A stretch of 64,000 nt of DNA, from assembly GCA_963710725.1 (NCBI GenBank), contig CAVQBJ010000008.1:868001-932000 (forward strand), given 5' to 3'. The stretch's first letter is position 1; each line of letters opens with the position of its first letter. Position numbers and translations under genes: made by a program. Below, in pieces: positions 53,152 to 61,233 of the stretch. The notes below the pieces were generated by a model. The model was not told where the DNA came from. It worked only from the letters and a program-made list of their open reading frames with translations, and made no database searches. Source of the stretch: CAVQBJ01 sp963710725. GTDB taxonomy: Bacteria > Actinomycetota > Thermoleophilia > Solirubrobacterales > Solirubrobacteraceae.

Positions 53152-53209
53152 CGCCGTAGATGTACGCCGTATAGCGCTATACGGCGTACAGTACTCTACG
53201 GCGTATAGT
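53152..53209. promoter_or_regulatory. Divergent promoter with 30-bp perfect palindrome
   Basis: TGTACGCCGTATAGC and its mirror arm form an uninterrupted 30-bp palindrome at 53161-53190. It is flanked by a second inverted pair, CGCCGTAGA (53152-53160) and TCTACGGCG (53195-53203). Possible -10 boxes CATAGT (minus) and TATAGT (53204-53209, plus) lie just outside on each side. This is the operator of the TetR gene at 53219 and the exporter at 53112. Confidence 0.8.
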
Positions 53210-53218
53210 TGTCAAGGC

Positions 53219-53911
53219 ATGAGCCCCAAGACGGTACGGCGCACCAAGAGCAAGCTCGACCGCGACGCCGTGGTCGATGCCGCCTTGCGCCTCACCGACG
53301 CCGAGGGGCTCGAGGCGATCAGCTTCCGGCGCCTGGCCGACGAGTTCGAGGTCACGCCGATGGCCCTCTACTGGCACTTCGACGACAAGGAGGCGCTCCT
53401 GGCCGCCATCGCCGATCGCCTCTGGGTCGAGGCGGCCGAGGGGCTGCAGGCATCGCGCGCGCAACTCTCGGCCGCCGACGACGACTGGGGTCAGCTGCGG
53501 CTCACCCTCACCGCTGTCGTCGACGTCATGCGACGCCACCCGGCCGTCGCCGACCTCGTCCCCAGCCGCGCCGTCGTAAGCGAGTCAGGGCTCTCGGTGA
53601 CCGAGCTGACGCTCGGATTTCTGGCCGAGCACGGCTTCGAACCCGAGCAAGCGGCAGACCTGGCCCGCTTCGTGCTCTCTGCCGCGGTGATGCTCGTGAC
53701 CACCCAGCCTGGGATCGAGATCGCCGGGGCCGATGAACGCGCCGAGGTGCAGCGACGCAAGCGGATCGCGCTCGCCTCGCTGCCGACGGAACGCTATCCC
53801 CACATCGCGGCGTCGGCCGAGTACCTCACCGACTGTGAGTCCCCGGACACCTACTTCGCGCGGGGCTTCGACGCGATCATCGGTGGCGTCCGGTCCCAAG
53901 CGCCGGCCTGA
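53219..53911 (+). CDS. TetR-family repressor (TetR/TetR_C-like)
   Basis: 230 residues from the ATG at 53219. The DNA-binding part is VVDAALRLTDAEGLEAISFR then RLADEFEVTPMALYWHFDDK, close to the true TetR class. The C-terminal ligand domain runs from about residue 80. The ATG is only about 10 nt from a TATAGT -10 box, so the mRNA is expected to be leaderless. It surely controls the divergent exporter. Confidence 0.87.
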   Translation: MSPKTVRRTKSKLDRDAVVDAALRLTDAEGLEAISFRRLADEFEVTPMALYWHFDDKEALLAAIADRLWVEAAEGLQASRAQLSAADDDWGQLRLTLTAVVDVMRRHPAVADLVPSRAVVSESGLSVTELTLGFLAEHGFEPEQAADLARFVLSAAVMLVTTQPGIEIAGADERAEVQRRKRIALASLPTERYPHIAASAEYLTDCESPDTYFARGFDAIIGGVRSQAPA

Positions 53912-53953
53912 CTCCGTTTGATACGGGCCCAATTCGGCCGCCCACCAACAACG

Positions 53954-53983
53954 CCGAAGGCCGCCCTCGCAGGCGGCCTTCGG
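53954..53983 (+). terminator. Terminator between TetR gene and tRNA-Met
   Basis: CCGAAGGCCGCC and GGCGGCCTTCGG form a perfect 12-bp stem around CTCGCA. It ends the tetR transcript and also faces the tRNA-Met gene coming the other way. Confidence 0.75.
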
Positions 53984-54041
53984 GTCTCTGGTCGGCCTCC
54001 GTGCGGGCCCCTTTCGGGACTCGCGCATCGGTCGGCCGGGA

Positions 54042-54115
<74 letters not shown>

Positions 54116-54126
54116 CCGGTGACACT

Positions 54127-54156
54127 GTTTTAGCACAACGCCTTCGCCGCGGACAA
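54127..54156 (-). promoter_or_regulatory. Promoter of initiator tRNA-Met
   Basis: On the minus strand TTGTCC (54151-54156) and TAAAAC (54127-54132) with an 18-bp spacer form a good -35/-10 pair, ending 11 nt before the mature 5' end. Confidence 0.6.
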
Positions 54157-54232
54157 GGCTCACGAGCGAAGCTAACGCACCCGAAATCATCACCGGCGGC
54201 GGTCAGCCCCGAGGCGCGGCTACGATGCCCGC

Positions 54233-55156
54233 GTGCGCGTCGCGGTCGTGGACATCGGCACCAACTCCACGCGTCTGCTGGTTGCCGACGTTCAGGCGGG
54301 CGGACGCGTCGAGGAACTCGTGCGCCGCTCGGAGGTGACTCGGCTCGGAGAGGGGGTCGACGCCACCGGGGAGCTCGGCGAGGCGCCGATGGCGCGCGTC
54401 TTCGCGGTGCTCGACGAGTACGCGCGCGCGATCGCCGAACACGGAGTGCAAGCGAACCTCGCGGTGCTCACGAGCGCGGTGCGGGATGCGGCCAACGGCG
54501 CGCAGTTCACCACGAGGGTGCGCGACGGCTACGGCCTCGACGCTCGCACGCTGAGCGGCGACGAGGAGGCCGCGCTCACCTTCCTCGGCGCGACCAGCGA
54601 GCGCGCCGCGAGCGACGGGGCGATCGTCGTCATCGACATCGGCGGCGGGTCGACGGAGTTCATCGTCGGCGAGGACGGCCAGGCCTCATTCCACGTGTCG
54701 ACGCAGGCCGGCGTCGTGCGGATGAGCGAGCGCCACGTCCATTCCGATCCGCCGCGGCCCGCGGAGCTGCAGGCGCTCGAGGCCGACACGCACGCGGTCT
54801 TCGAGGCCGGGCTCCCGCCGGCCGAGCGCGCGCGCGTCACCGCCGCGATCGCCGTCGCCGGCACCGCGACGTCCGCGGCGGCGATCGAGCTGGAGCTCGA
54901 GCCCTACGATCCCGAGCGCGTCCACGGCCATCGGCTGCTGCTGGCGACGGTCGAGCTGCTGCTCGCGCGCCTCGCCGACATGACGAACGAACGCCGGCGA
55001 CGCGTCGCCGGTCTGCATCCCGACCGGGCGCCCACGATCGTGGCCGGGATGATCCTGCTCGCCGAGGCCATGCGCGCCTTCGGACTGGACGAGGTCGAGG
55101 TGTCCGAGCACGACATCCTCCGGGGAGGCGCGCTTCGCCTGGCTGGCCTCGGGTGA
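54233..55156 (+). CDS. Exopolyphosphatase/guanosine pentaphosphatase (Ppx/GppA)
   Basis: 307 residues from a GTG, matching the short two-domain actinobacterial Ppx. It opens VAVVDIGTNSTRLLVADVQ (phosphate 1 motif), contains VVIDIGGGSTEFIVGEDG (phosphate 2 motif) and ends after DEVEVSEHDILRGG. It removes the terminal phosphate from polyphosphate or pppGpp. The C-terminal HD-like domain of larger Ppx is absent, as expected for this group. Confidence 0.9.
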   Translation: MRVAVVDIGTNSTRLLVADVQAGGRVEELVRRSEVTRLGEGVDATGELGEAPMARVFAVLDEYARAIAEHGVQANLAVLTSAVRDAANGAQFTTRVRDGYGLDARTLSGDEEAALTFLGATSERAASDGAIVVIDIGGGSTEFIVGEDGQASFHVSTQAGVVRMSERHVHSDPPRPAELQALEADTHAVFEAGLPPAERARVTAAIAVAGTATSAAAIELELEPYDPERVHGHRLLLATVELLLARLADMTNERRRRVAGLHPDRAPTIVAGMILLAEAMRAFGLDEVEVSEHDILRGGALRLAGLG

Positions 55157-55413
55157 CGCGCGACCACGTCGGGCATCAAGTAAACCCTCGAAAATGCAGC
55201 AACTACGGCGCGGCGCTGGACGGATGTACGATTGCTGGCCGGCCAGCCAGCCAAGATACTGCGTCCATCGACGGGCATGCGGACCTAGTCCGTCCGCCCG
55301 CTGATGCACAGGTCCGGGCGTATTAGCCGCCTCGTGCGGCACCTCCCGCCGCTCGGACCACCGAAACCGGCCCCTCATAGGTACGAACCCCTGCCCGTCC
55401 TTGGGGCCAGCTT
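55157..55413 (+). other. Gene-free region with palindromes, possible structured RNA
   Basis: This region is not recognisably coding. It has a perfect 14-bp palindrome GCTGGCCGGCCAGC at 55234-55247 and a GGAC-CTA-GTCC hairpin near 55292-55303, and ends just before a terminator. Comparison by eye with tmRNA, 6S RNA and RNase P signatures found no match. It could be a long 3' UTR of ppx. Confidence 0.3.
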
Positions 55414-55440
55414 GAAGGCCGCCCTTCGCGGGCGGCCTTC
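55414..55440. terminator. Terminator between ppx and ilvG
   Basis: GAAGGCCGCCC pairs perfectly with GGGCGGCCTTC (11 bp) around TTCGC, followed by T-containing sequence on the plus strand. It separates the convergent ppx-like gene and the acetolactate synthase gene and shares its core with two other terminators in the window. Confidence 0.7.
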
Positions 55441-55526
55441 TGGCGTTAACCGGCTGGCGTGACACGGGTGTGCTCGGGAACCGGGCGAACCGTGCCCGCC
55501 CCCGCCCGACCGCCGCGCCGGCCGCC

Positions 55527-57191
55527 TCAGGCCAGGTTCGCTCGCCGCGGGTAGGCGATGCTCGGGTCGGTCAGCACGTTCACAAGGGCGGGCCGCCCCG
55601 CCTCGAAGGCCCGCGCGAGCGCCGGCTTGACGTCCTCGGGCCGCCTGACGAGCTCGCCGTGGCCGCCGAGCGCCGCCACGACCTCGTCATAGCGCGTCTC
55701 CGGCCGCAGCTCGGCGGCGACCGAGTAGCCGTAGAGGAACTCCATCGGGTGCTTCTCGAGCCCCCAGATGCCGTTATTGCCCATCACCCCGACGACGTCG
55801 ATGCCGTGGCGCGCGAACGTGTCGTACTCGAGCCCCGAGAACCCGAACGCGCCATCGCCGAGCAGCAGCACGACCTGGCGGTCGGGATGCGCGAGCTTGG
55901 CCGCGAGCGCGTACCCCGGACCCGAGCCGAGACACCCGAACGGCCCCGGATCGAGCCAGCAACCCGGCTCGTAGCTGTCGATCACGCGTCCGGCGTAGGA
56001 GACGAAGTCGCCGCCGTCGCCGATGATGATCGCGTTGCGGTCGAGCACCTCGCCGAGCTCCTTGTACAGGCGCATCGGGTGCAGCGGCGCGCGCCCGTCG
56101 GACCGCTCGGCCTCTTCCCCCGCGCGCCGAGCAGTCTCGGCGGAGCGCAGCGACGAGACCCACGCCTCCGTGTCGAGCGGCCCGCCACCGGCGGCGACGC
56201 CAAGATCCAGCAGCGCCGGCTCGAGTCGCCCGTACATCTCGGCCGCCACGGGTCGCGGATGCGAGCGCGAAGGTTCGGCGACGTCGATCGCCACGATCTC
56301 GGTCTCGGGACCGAAGGCGCCGCCGAACCCGAGCCGGAAGTCGAGCGGCACCCCGATCACGAGCGCGACGTCCGCCTCGGCCAAGGCCTGTCCGCGCACC
56401 CGCGAGAAGAACAGCTCGTGGTCGGCGGGCACGCAGCCCCGCGCCAGTCCGTTGAGGAACACCGGGATGCGCAGCGCCTGCGCGAGCTGCAGCAGCGCCT
56501 CCTCGCCGTGGCCCCAGTACAGGTTCGTGCCGGCCATGATCACCGGGCGCTCGGCGTCGGCCAGCAGCGCGCCGGCCCGCTCGATCGCGTCCCCGTCGGC
56601 GAGCGCCTCGGCGTGGCGCAGCAGATGCCCGCCGGCGAGGTCGGCATCCTCGTCGGACGTGTCGGGCGCCTCCATGAACACGTAGTCGAGCGGAAAGTCC
56701 ACGAACGTCGGCCCGCTGTGCGGCTCGAGCGCGACCGCGAAGGCCTCGTCGACGAGCGTCGGGATCTCCTCGGTGCTCTGCACCGTCGACGCGCGCTTGG
56801 TGAGCGGGCGCACGAACGGCACGTGGTCGATCTCCTGGAGCGATCCCTGCCCCCAGCGCATCTGCGGCGCGCGCCCGCCGAGCACGACGACCGGCGAGTG
56901 ATTGGACTGCGCGCTGGCGATCGCGCTCAGGCCGTTGGTCACGCCGGGCCCGGCGGTCAGCGCGGCCACCCCCGGCTGGCGCGTCACCTTCGCCCAGCCC
57001 TCGGCGGCGAACGTCGCCGCCGCCTCGTGACGGGTGTCGACGATGTCGATGCCCTCGGCGCGGCAGCCGTCGTAGATCGAGAACAGATGCCCCCCCGAGA
57101 GCGTGAACAGCTTCGTCACGCCGTGCGCCTTCAGCCGCCGCGCGACGAGCCGCCCGCCGTGCAGGGTCTGCTGCTCGGTCTCGCTCGACAT
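55527..57191 (-). CDS. ilvG: Acetolactate synthase-like TPP enzyme (IlvG type)
   Basis: 554 residues aligned end to end with mycobacterial IlvG as I recall it: FTLSGGHLFSIYDGC, the catalytic Glu in DTRHEAAATFAAEGWAKVTR, AALTAGPGVTNGLSAIA, RLGFGGAFGPETEIV, and the TPP-diphosphate site GDGAFGFSGLEYDTFARHG with NNGIWGLEKHP. The family joins or cleaves 2-keto acids on thiamine diphosphate; the member's real substrate may differ from pyruvate because a separate ilvB usually makes branched-chain amino acids. No small regulatory subunit gene is adjacent. Confidence 0.87.
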   Translation of the reverse strand: MSSETEQQTLHGGRLVARRLKAHGVTKLFTLSGGHLFSIYDGCRAEGIDIVDTRHEAAATFAAEGWAKVTRQPGVAALTAGPGVTNGLSAIASAQSNHSPVVVLGGRAPQMRWGQGSLQEIDHVPFVRPLTKRASTVQSTEEIPTLVDEAFAVALEPHSGPTFVDFPLDYVFMEAPDTSDEDADLAGGHLLRHAEALADGDAIERAGALLADAERPVIMAGTNLYWGHGEEALLQLAQALRIPVFLNGLARGCVPADHELFFSRVRGQALAEADVALVIGVPLDFRLGFGGAFGPETEIVAIDVAEPSRSHPRPVAAEMYGRLEPALLDLGVAAGGGPLDTEAWVSSLRSAETARRAGEEAERSDGRAPLHPMRLYKELGEVLDRNAIIIGDGGDFVSYAGRVIDSYEPGCWLDPGPFGCLGSGPGYALAAKLAHPDRQVVLLLGDGAFGFSGLEYDTFARHGIDVVGVMGNNGIWGLEKHPMEFLYGYSVAAELRPETRYDEVVAALGGHGELVRRPEDVKPALARAFEAGRPALVNVLTDPSIAYPRRANLA

Positions 57192-57235
57192 GGCCGCCGA
57201 CTCTACTGAACGGTGGGCTCGCTATCGTTCGTACG

Positions 57236-57318
57236 GTCAGATGGAGCTCTGACGAGAGGGGCGGCCGACCGCCACCCTCCGAACCGCTCACACAAGGGCT
57301 GATGGCTCCTTTCGCGAA
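57236..57318 (+). ncRNA. Fluoride riboswitch (crcB motif)
   Basis: The sequence has ATGGAGC near 57241, then a variable GC-rich arm (GGGCGGCCGACCGCCACCC), GAACCGCT, and the consensus GGGCTGATGGCTCCTTTC at 57297-57314. GGAGC at the start pairs with GCTCC at the end as in the known structure. It precedes crcB-crcB-DUF190, the classical targets. Fluoride binding should turn on the operon. Confidence 0.85.
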
Positions 57319-57345
57319 TGTCAAATGACGCGAGAGGAGACGTCG

Positions 57346-57381
57346 ATGGCGCACAGCGCATCCGAGGAAGGCGATGTCTAG
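57346..57381 (+). CDS. Putative 11-codon leader ORF before crcB
   Basis: An ATG at 57346 preceded by GAGAGGAGACGTCG opens MAHSASEEGDV with a TAG at 57379-57381. It overlaps the crcB ATG (57374) by 8 nt in a different frame. Its ribosome site is as strong as that of crcB (GAGGAAGG), so coupled translation is likely if it is used. Confidence 0.45.
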   Translation: MAHSASEEGDV

Positions 57382-57772
57382 GCCCGACTGGCGCGAATTG
57401 CTCGCGATCTTCGGCGGTGGCGCCGTTGGCGCATTGCTGCGGGTATGGCTCGAGCACACCTACGCGGCCGGCCCGGCCACCTGGCCGTGGACCACCTTCA
57501 TCATCAATGTGAGCGGCTCGTTCGCGCTCGGCTACCTCGCCACGCGCCTGCAGGAGCGCCTGCCGCGATCGACGTACCGGCGGCCGCTGCTGGGGACCGG
57601 CTTCTGCGGCGCCTACACGACGTTCTCGACGATGCAGCTGGAGATCCTGAAGATGCTCGACCACGATCGCTACGGCCTCGCCGCCGGCTACGCGATCGCG
57701 AGCCTCGCCTGCGGCTATCTCGCCGTCTGGGTCGCCAGCGCGAGCGTGCGGCGCGTGCGGGTGCTCGCGTGA
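57374..57772 (+). CDS. crcB: Fluoride channel subunit CrcB/Fluc, copy 1
   Basis: 132 residues, four membrane helices. Family blocks are GGGAVGALLRVWLEHT, TFIINVSGSFALGYLATRLQ (the conserved Asn) and TGFCGAYTTFSTMQLE with the phenylalanine-box region. Fluc channels are double-barrelled and export fluoride; two-gene pairs make heterodimers in actinobacteria. It is preceded by the riboswitch and GAGGAAGG, and its TGA overlaps the GTG of copy 2. Confidence 0.92.
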   Translation: MSRPDWRELLAIFGGGAVGALLRVWLEHTYAAGPATWPWTTFIINVSGSFALGYLATRLQERLPRSTYRRPLLGTGFCGAYTTFSTMQLEILKMLDHDRYGLAAGYAIASLACGYLAVWVASASVRRVRVLA

Positions 57773-58134
57773 GCGCACCCACCTGGATCGCCGTCGCGCT
57801 CGTGGGCGGCGCCGGAGCGATCGCGCGCTTCCTGCTCGACGGGGCGGTGAGCGGGCGCGTCGCGAGCCGCTTCCCGATCGGCACCTTCGTGGTGAACATC
57901 AGCGGCGCGCTCGTGCTCGGGCTGCTCACCGGCCTCGCCCTCACCGGCGACGCGCTCGTCATCGCGGGCACGGCGACGATCGGCTCCTACACCACCTTCT
58001 CCACCTGGATGCTCGAGTCCCAACGCCTCGCCGAGGACGCCGAGGTCGCCACGATGGCGCTCAACCTCACGCTCAGCCTCGCGGCCGGCGTCGGTGCCGT
58101 GACGCTCGGAAGGCTCATCGGAGCGCACCTGTGA
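57769..58134 (+). CDS. crcB: Fluoride channel subunit CrcB/Fluc, copy 2
   Basis: 121 residues, four helices with the same motifs as copy 1: GGAGAIARFLLDG, FPIGTFVVNISGALVLG and GTATIGSYTTFSTWMLE. The GTG overlaps the stop of copy 1 by 4 nt and its own TGA overlaps the GTG of the DUF190 gene, so the three are strictly coupled. It likely forms a heterodimeric channel with copy 1. Confidence 0.92.
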   Translation: MSAPTWIAVALVGGAGAIARFLLDGAVSGRVASRFPIGTFVVNISGALVLGLLTGLALTGDALVIAGTATIGSYTTFSTWMLESQRLAEDAEVATMALNLTLSLAAGVGAVTLGRLIGAHL

Positions 58135-59207
58135 ACGAGGACTGCCTCAAGCTGACGACGTACTCCAGCGAGCGAGATCGCGCCGCCGCCGGCCCCGTGA
58201 CCGATCAGCTGCTCGGTCTCTACGCCACACAGAGCATCCGCGCGAGCATCCTGCTGCGCGGTAGCGAGGGCTTCGGCCACCTCGCACACCTGCACACCGG
58301 ACGGCTGCTGACGCTGTCGGAGGATCTCCCGGCCGTCTCGATCGCCGTCGACCGGCGCGAGCGTATCGAGGCACTCCTGCCGCAGGTCCTGCAGATCAAG
58401 CGCCGTGGCCTCGTCACCCTCGAGCGTGCGCGCCTGCTGGGCGGGGCGATCGACCACGCGACGCTGCCCCCGCGGCTCGGTGAGGCGGCCAAGCTGACGC
58501 TCTACCTCGGCCGCCAGGACCGTGCCGACGGCGTGCCCGCGTTCGTCGCCGCCTGCGACCTGCTGCACCGCCGCGGCCTCGCCGGCGCGACCGTGCTGCT
58601 CGGCGTCGACGGCACCCGCGACGGGCGACGCGAGCGAGCGTCCTTCCTCGGGCGCAATGCCGACGTGCCGATGATCGTGATCGCCGTCGGCCCCGGGGCC
58701 CAGATCGTCGAGCTGCTCGGTGAGCTCTGCACGCTCGTGCCCGAGCCGCTGTTCACGCTCGAGCGCGCCCGTGTCTGCAAGCGCGACGGGCGGCTCATCG
58801 CCGCCCCGCACGAGCTGCCCGGCGCCGACGCGCGGGGGCTCGGGATCTGGCAGAAGCTGATGGTGTTCACCTCGCAGAGCGCGACCCACGGCCGGCATTC
58901 GATCGCGCTGGAGATCGTGCGCCGCCTGCGCGCCGCGGGCGCCGCCGGGGCGACGACGCTGCCCGGGATCTGGGGCTTCCACGGCGACCACGCGCCCCAC
59001 GGCGACCGCTTCCTGCAGCTGCGCCGCCGCGTGCCGGCGGTGACGGTGACCGTCGACACGCCCGAGCGCATCGCCCGCTCGTTCGCGATCATCGACGAGC
59101 TGACGACCGAGCACGGCCTGGTCACGAGCGAGATGGTGCCCGCGTTCAGCGCGATGAGCGAGACCCGCCAGGTCGGCGGCCTGCGCCTGGCCGATCTCGA
59201 CTTCTAG
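58131..59207 (+). CDS. Triple-DUF190 protein
   Basis: 358 residues made of three DUF190 repeats at roughly residues 5-105, 118-222 and 240-345. Each has KLT-Y / KLTLY / KLMVF at its start, a G-GATVL-G / HG loop region and a VPAV-I-V strand with a GLVT-E close. DUF190 proteins are PII-like ferredoxin-fold subunits often linked to fluoride or bicarbonate genes; single domains trimerise. Here three are fused in one chain. It is the last gene of the fluoride riboswitch operon. Confidence 0.85.
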   Translation: MNEDCLKLTTYSSERDRAAAGPVTDQLLGLYATQSIRASILLRGSEGFGHLAHLHTGRLLTLSEDLPAVSIAVDRRERIEALLPQVLQIKRRGLVTLERARLLGGAIDHATLPPRLGEAAKLTLYLGRQDRADGVPAFVAACDLLHRRGLAGATVLLGVDGTRDGRRERASFLGRNADVPMIVIAVGPGAQIVELLGELCTLVPEPLFTLERARVCKRDGRLIAAPHELPGADARGLGIWQKLMVFTSQSATHGRHSIALEIVRRLRAAGAAGATTLPGIWGFHGDHAPHGDRFLQLRRRVPAVTVTVDTPERIARSFAIIDELTTEHGLVTSEMVPAFSAMSETRQVGGLRLADLDF

Positions 59208-59503
59208 GGGGAAAGGGGAACCCACCCGCCGTTCCCCGCCCCGCGTGCCGGTCCGGCGAGGGGCATTTCCCGGCGGGAGCTGGACGGATGATCGAGGCGC
59301 CCCCCGTGCGCACGGGCCGCCGGTAGACGCGCGAGTGAGTGTGAGCCTCGTCCATCGGTCCAGCGGCGCTCATGCGCTCCGCGGGCAGCGTCGAGAAGCA
59401 GACGTGCAGGACCGTTTTGTTCGCCCAGCAAGGACGAGGGGTATTGAGCACGGCGGCGGCCAGTCCGCAAGGCGGCGGGCGGCCGGCGTCGAGGGTCGAT
59501 CGA

Positions 59504-60070
59504 ATGGCACGAATTCGGGGACGTCTGGTCGGGGTCGCGGCGCTCGGCGCCTGCTGCGCGCTGCTCGCCTGTGCGCCGATGGCCGGGGCCGTCAGCGCGA
59601 CGGCCACCGTCAGCGCGGGCGCGCTCGGCTTCGTGAGCGCGCCGCCGAACGTCACCTTCAACGACACGCTCAACGGCCTCAACCAGACGGCGACCGCCAC
59701 GCAGGCGGTCAACGTCAGCGACGCCACGGGCTCGGGGGCGGGCTGGAACCTGACCGCGACCTCGACCACGTTCAGCCACGCCACCCATACCCTGGGCACG
59801 GCGGCGACGACGGTCACCGCCGCCCCGAAGGTGGCCTGCGACGCCGGAGTCACCTGCGTCAAGGCGACGAAGACGGCGCTCGTCACCTACCCCTACACGC
59901 TCCCGGCGGGCGCGACGGCGCCAACGGCCACGCGCTTCTTCAATGCGGCCGCCAAGAAGGGCATGGGCGACCAGACGATCACGCCCACCTGGACGCTGGC
60001 CGTCCCGGCTAACGCCTACTCGGGCGCGTACACGTCCACGTGGACGATCTCGATCGTGAGCGGCCCGTAG
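59504..60070 (+). CDS. Secreted WxL-like surface protein
   Basis: 188 residues from the ATG at 59504. A signal peptide (LVGVAALGACCALLACAPMA) is followed by a beta-rich domain with a GWNLTATST motif in the first half and TPTWTL and STWTISIV at the end, matching the two tryptophan motifs of WxL domains that bind peptidoglycan. Asn/Thr/Ala content is high. The upstream gap 59208-59503 shows no gene; only a Gly-Arg-rich open frame. Confidence 0.7.
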   Translation: MARIRGRLVGVAALGACCALLACAPMAGAVSATATVSAGALGFVSAPPNVTFNDTLNGLNQTATATQAVNVSDATGSGAGWNLTATSTTFSHATHTLGTAATTVTAAPKVACDAGVTCVKATKTALVTYPYTLPAGATAPTATRFFNAAAKKGMGDQTITPTWTLAVPANAYSGAYTSTWTISIVSGP

Positions 60071-60119
60071 GACGAGCGGGCCCGGCTCTCCCTCTCTCCC
60101 CCGCTAAGCTCCCCGCCGC

Positions 60120-61217
60120 ATGCCCAAGGCCCCCGCCTCGCAGCTCGCGCTGCTCACCGGCTTTCCGGGATTCATCGGCCGGCGCCTCGTCCGCCGTCTA
60201 CTCGACGGCGAACCGCAGCTGCGCGTCGTGGCGGTCGTCGAGCCGCGGATGCTCCAGACGGCGCGTGGCGTGGCCGAGGCGATCGGCTCGGATCGGCTGG
60301 AGATCATCGGCGGCGACATCACCGAGCCCCATCTCGGCCTCGACGAGGGCGAGTACGAGCGCATCGTCGCCGACGTCGACTACGTCTTCCACCTCGCCGC
60401 GATCTATAACCTTGCCGTCCCGTTCGCCGTGGCCCACCGCGTCAACGTCGAGGGCACCGGCAACGTGCTCGACCTGTGCCGCGACGCCGTGCACCTCAAG
60501 CGCCTCGCCTACGTGAGCACCGCCTACGTCGCCGGCAAGCGCACGGGCGTCGTCTACGAGCACGAGCTCGCGATGGGCCAGGACTTCAAGAACCACTACG
60601 AGTCGACCAAGTTCCAGGCCGAGGTGTGGGTCCGCGACGTCATGGACGACATTCCGACCACGATCCTGCGCCCGGCGATCGTCGTCGGGGACTCGGTGAC
60701 CGGCGAGACCGAGAAGTTCGACGGCCCCTACTACTTCCTGCGCGCGATCTCGCGCATGAGGTCACTCGGCCTGCCGATGCCGGAGTTGGGGAGCGCGTCG
60801 GCCGCGTTCAACGTCGTGCCGGTCGACTACATCGTCGCCGCAATCGCCGCCGCGGCCTTCGACGATCAGACGCTCGGGGAGACCTTGCACCTGGTCGATC
60901 CCGACCCACTCTCGACGCACGAGCTCGTCGGGCTCCTGTCCCGCGAGTACGCCGGCCGCCCGCCGTTCGGCCGCGTGCCCCCGGCGGTCGCCGACGCCGG
61001 ACTGCGCCTCGGGTTCGTGCGCAGCCTGCTCGGCGGCACCCCGCGCGAGTCCATCGTCTACATGAACCATCCGGTCGTCTACGACGCCCGCCGCGCCGTC
61101 GAGCTCCTCGGCCCGCACGGCCTGCGCCCACCGCGCTTCGCAGACTACGTCGGGCCGATCGTGCGCTTCTTCGCCGAGCACGAACGCGACTCGCACTTCG
61201 TGCCACCGAAGGTCTGA
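60120..61217 (+). CDS. Extended SDR oxidoreductase (fatty acyl-CoA reductase-like)
   Basis: 365 residues. Rossmann start ALLTGFPGFIGRRLVRRLLD, then VFHLAAIYNLAVPF, the YxxxK pair in NHYESTKFQAEVW, with a substrate-binding C-terminal domain. The short LTGFPGFIG start and the AAIYNL segment are seen in SDRs related to acyl-CoA reductase and steroid dehydrogenase/isomerase. NADPH-dependent reduction is likely; the substrate is unknown. It starts with ATG, 50 nt after the WxL gene. Confidence 0.85.
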   Translation: MPKAPASQLALLTGFPGFIGRRLVRRLLDGEPQLRVVAVVEPRMLQTARGVAEAIGSDRLEIIGGDITEPHLGLDEGEYERIVADVDYVFHLAAIYNLAVPFAVAHRVNVEGTGNVLDLCRDAVHLKRLAYVSTAYVAGKRTGVVYEHELAMGQDFKNHYESTKFQAEVWVRDVMDDIPTTILRPAIVVGDSVTGETEKFDGPYYFLRAISRMRSLGLPMPELGSASAAFNVVPVDYIVAAIAAAAFDDQTLGETLHLVDPDPLSTHELVGLLSREYAGRPPFGRVPPAVADAGLRLGFVRSLLGGTPRESIVYMNHPVVYDARRAVELLGPHGLRPPRFADYVGPIVRFFAEHERDSHFVPPKV

Positions 61218-61233
61218 GGCGCCCGCCGCGCGG

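Noticed and set aside
55157..55413. tmRNA, 6S RNA or RNase P RNA
   Set aside because: The strand-specific core motifs of these RNAs are not present by inspection; left as an unexplained region.
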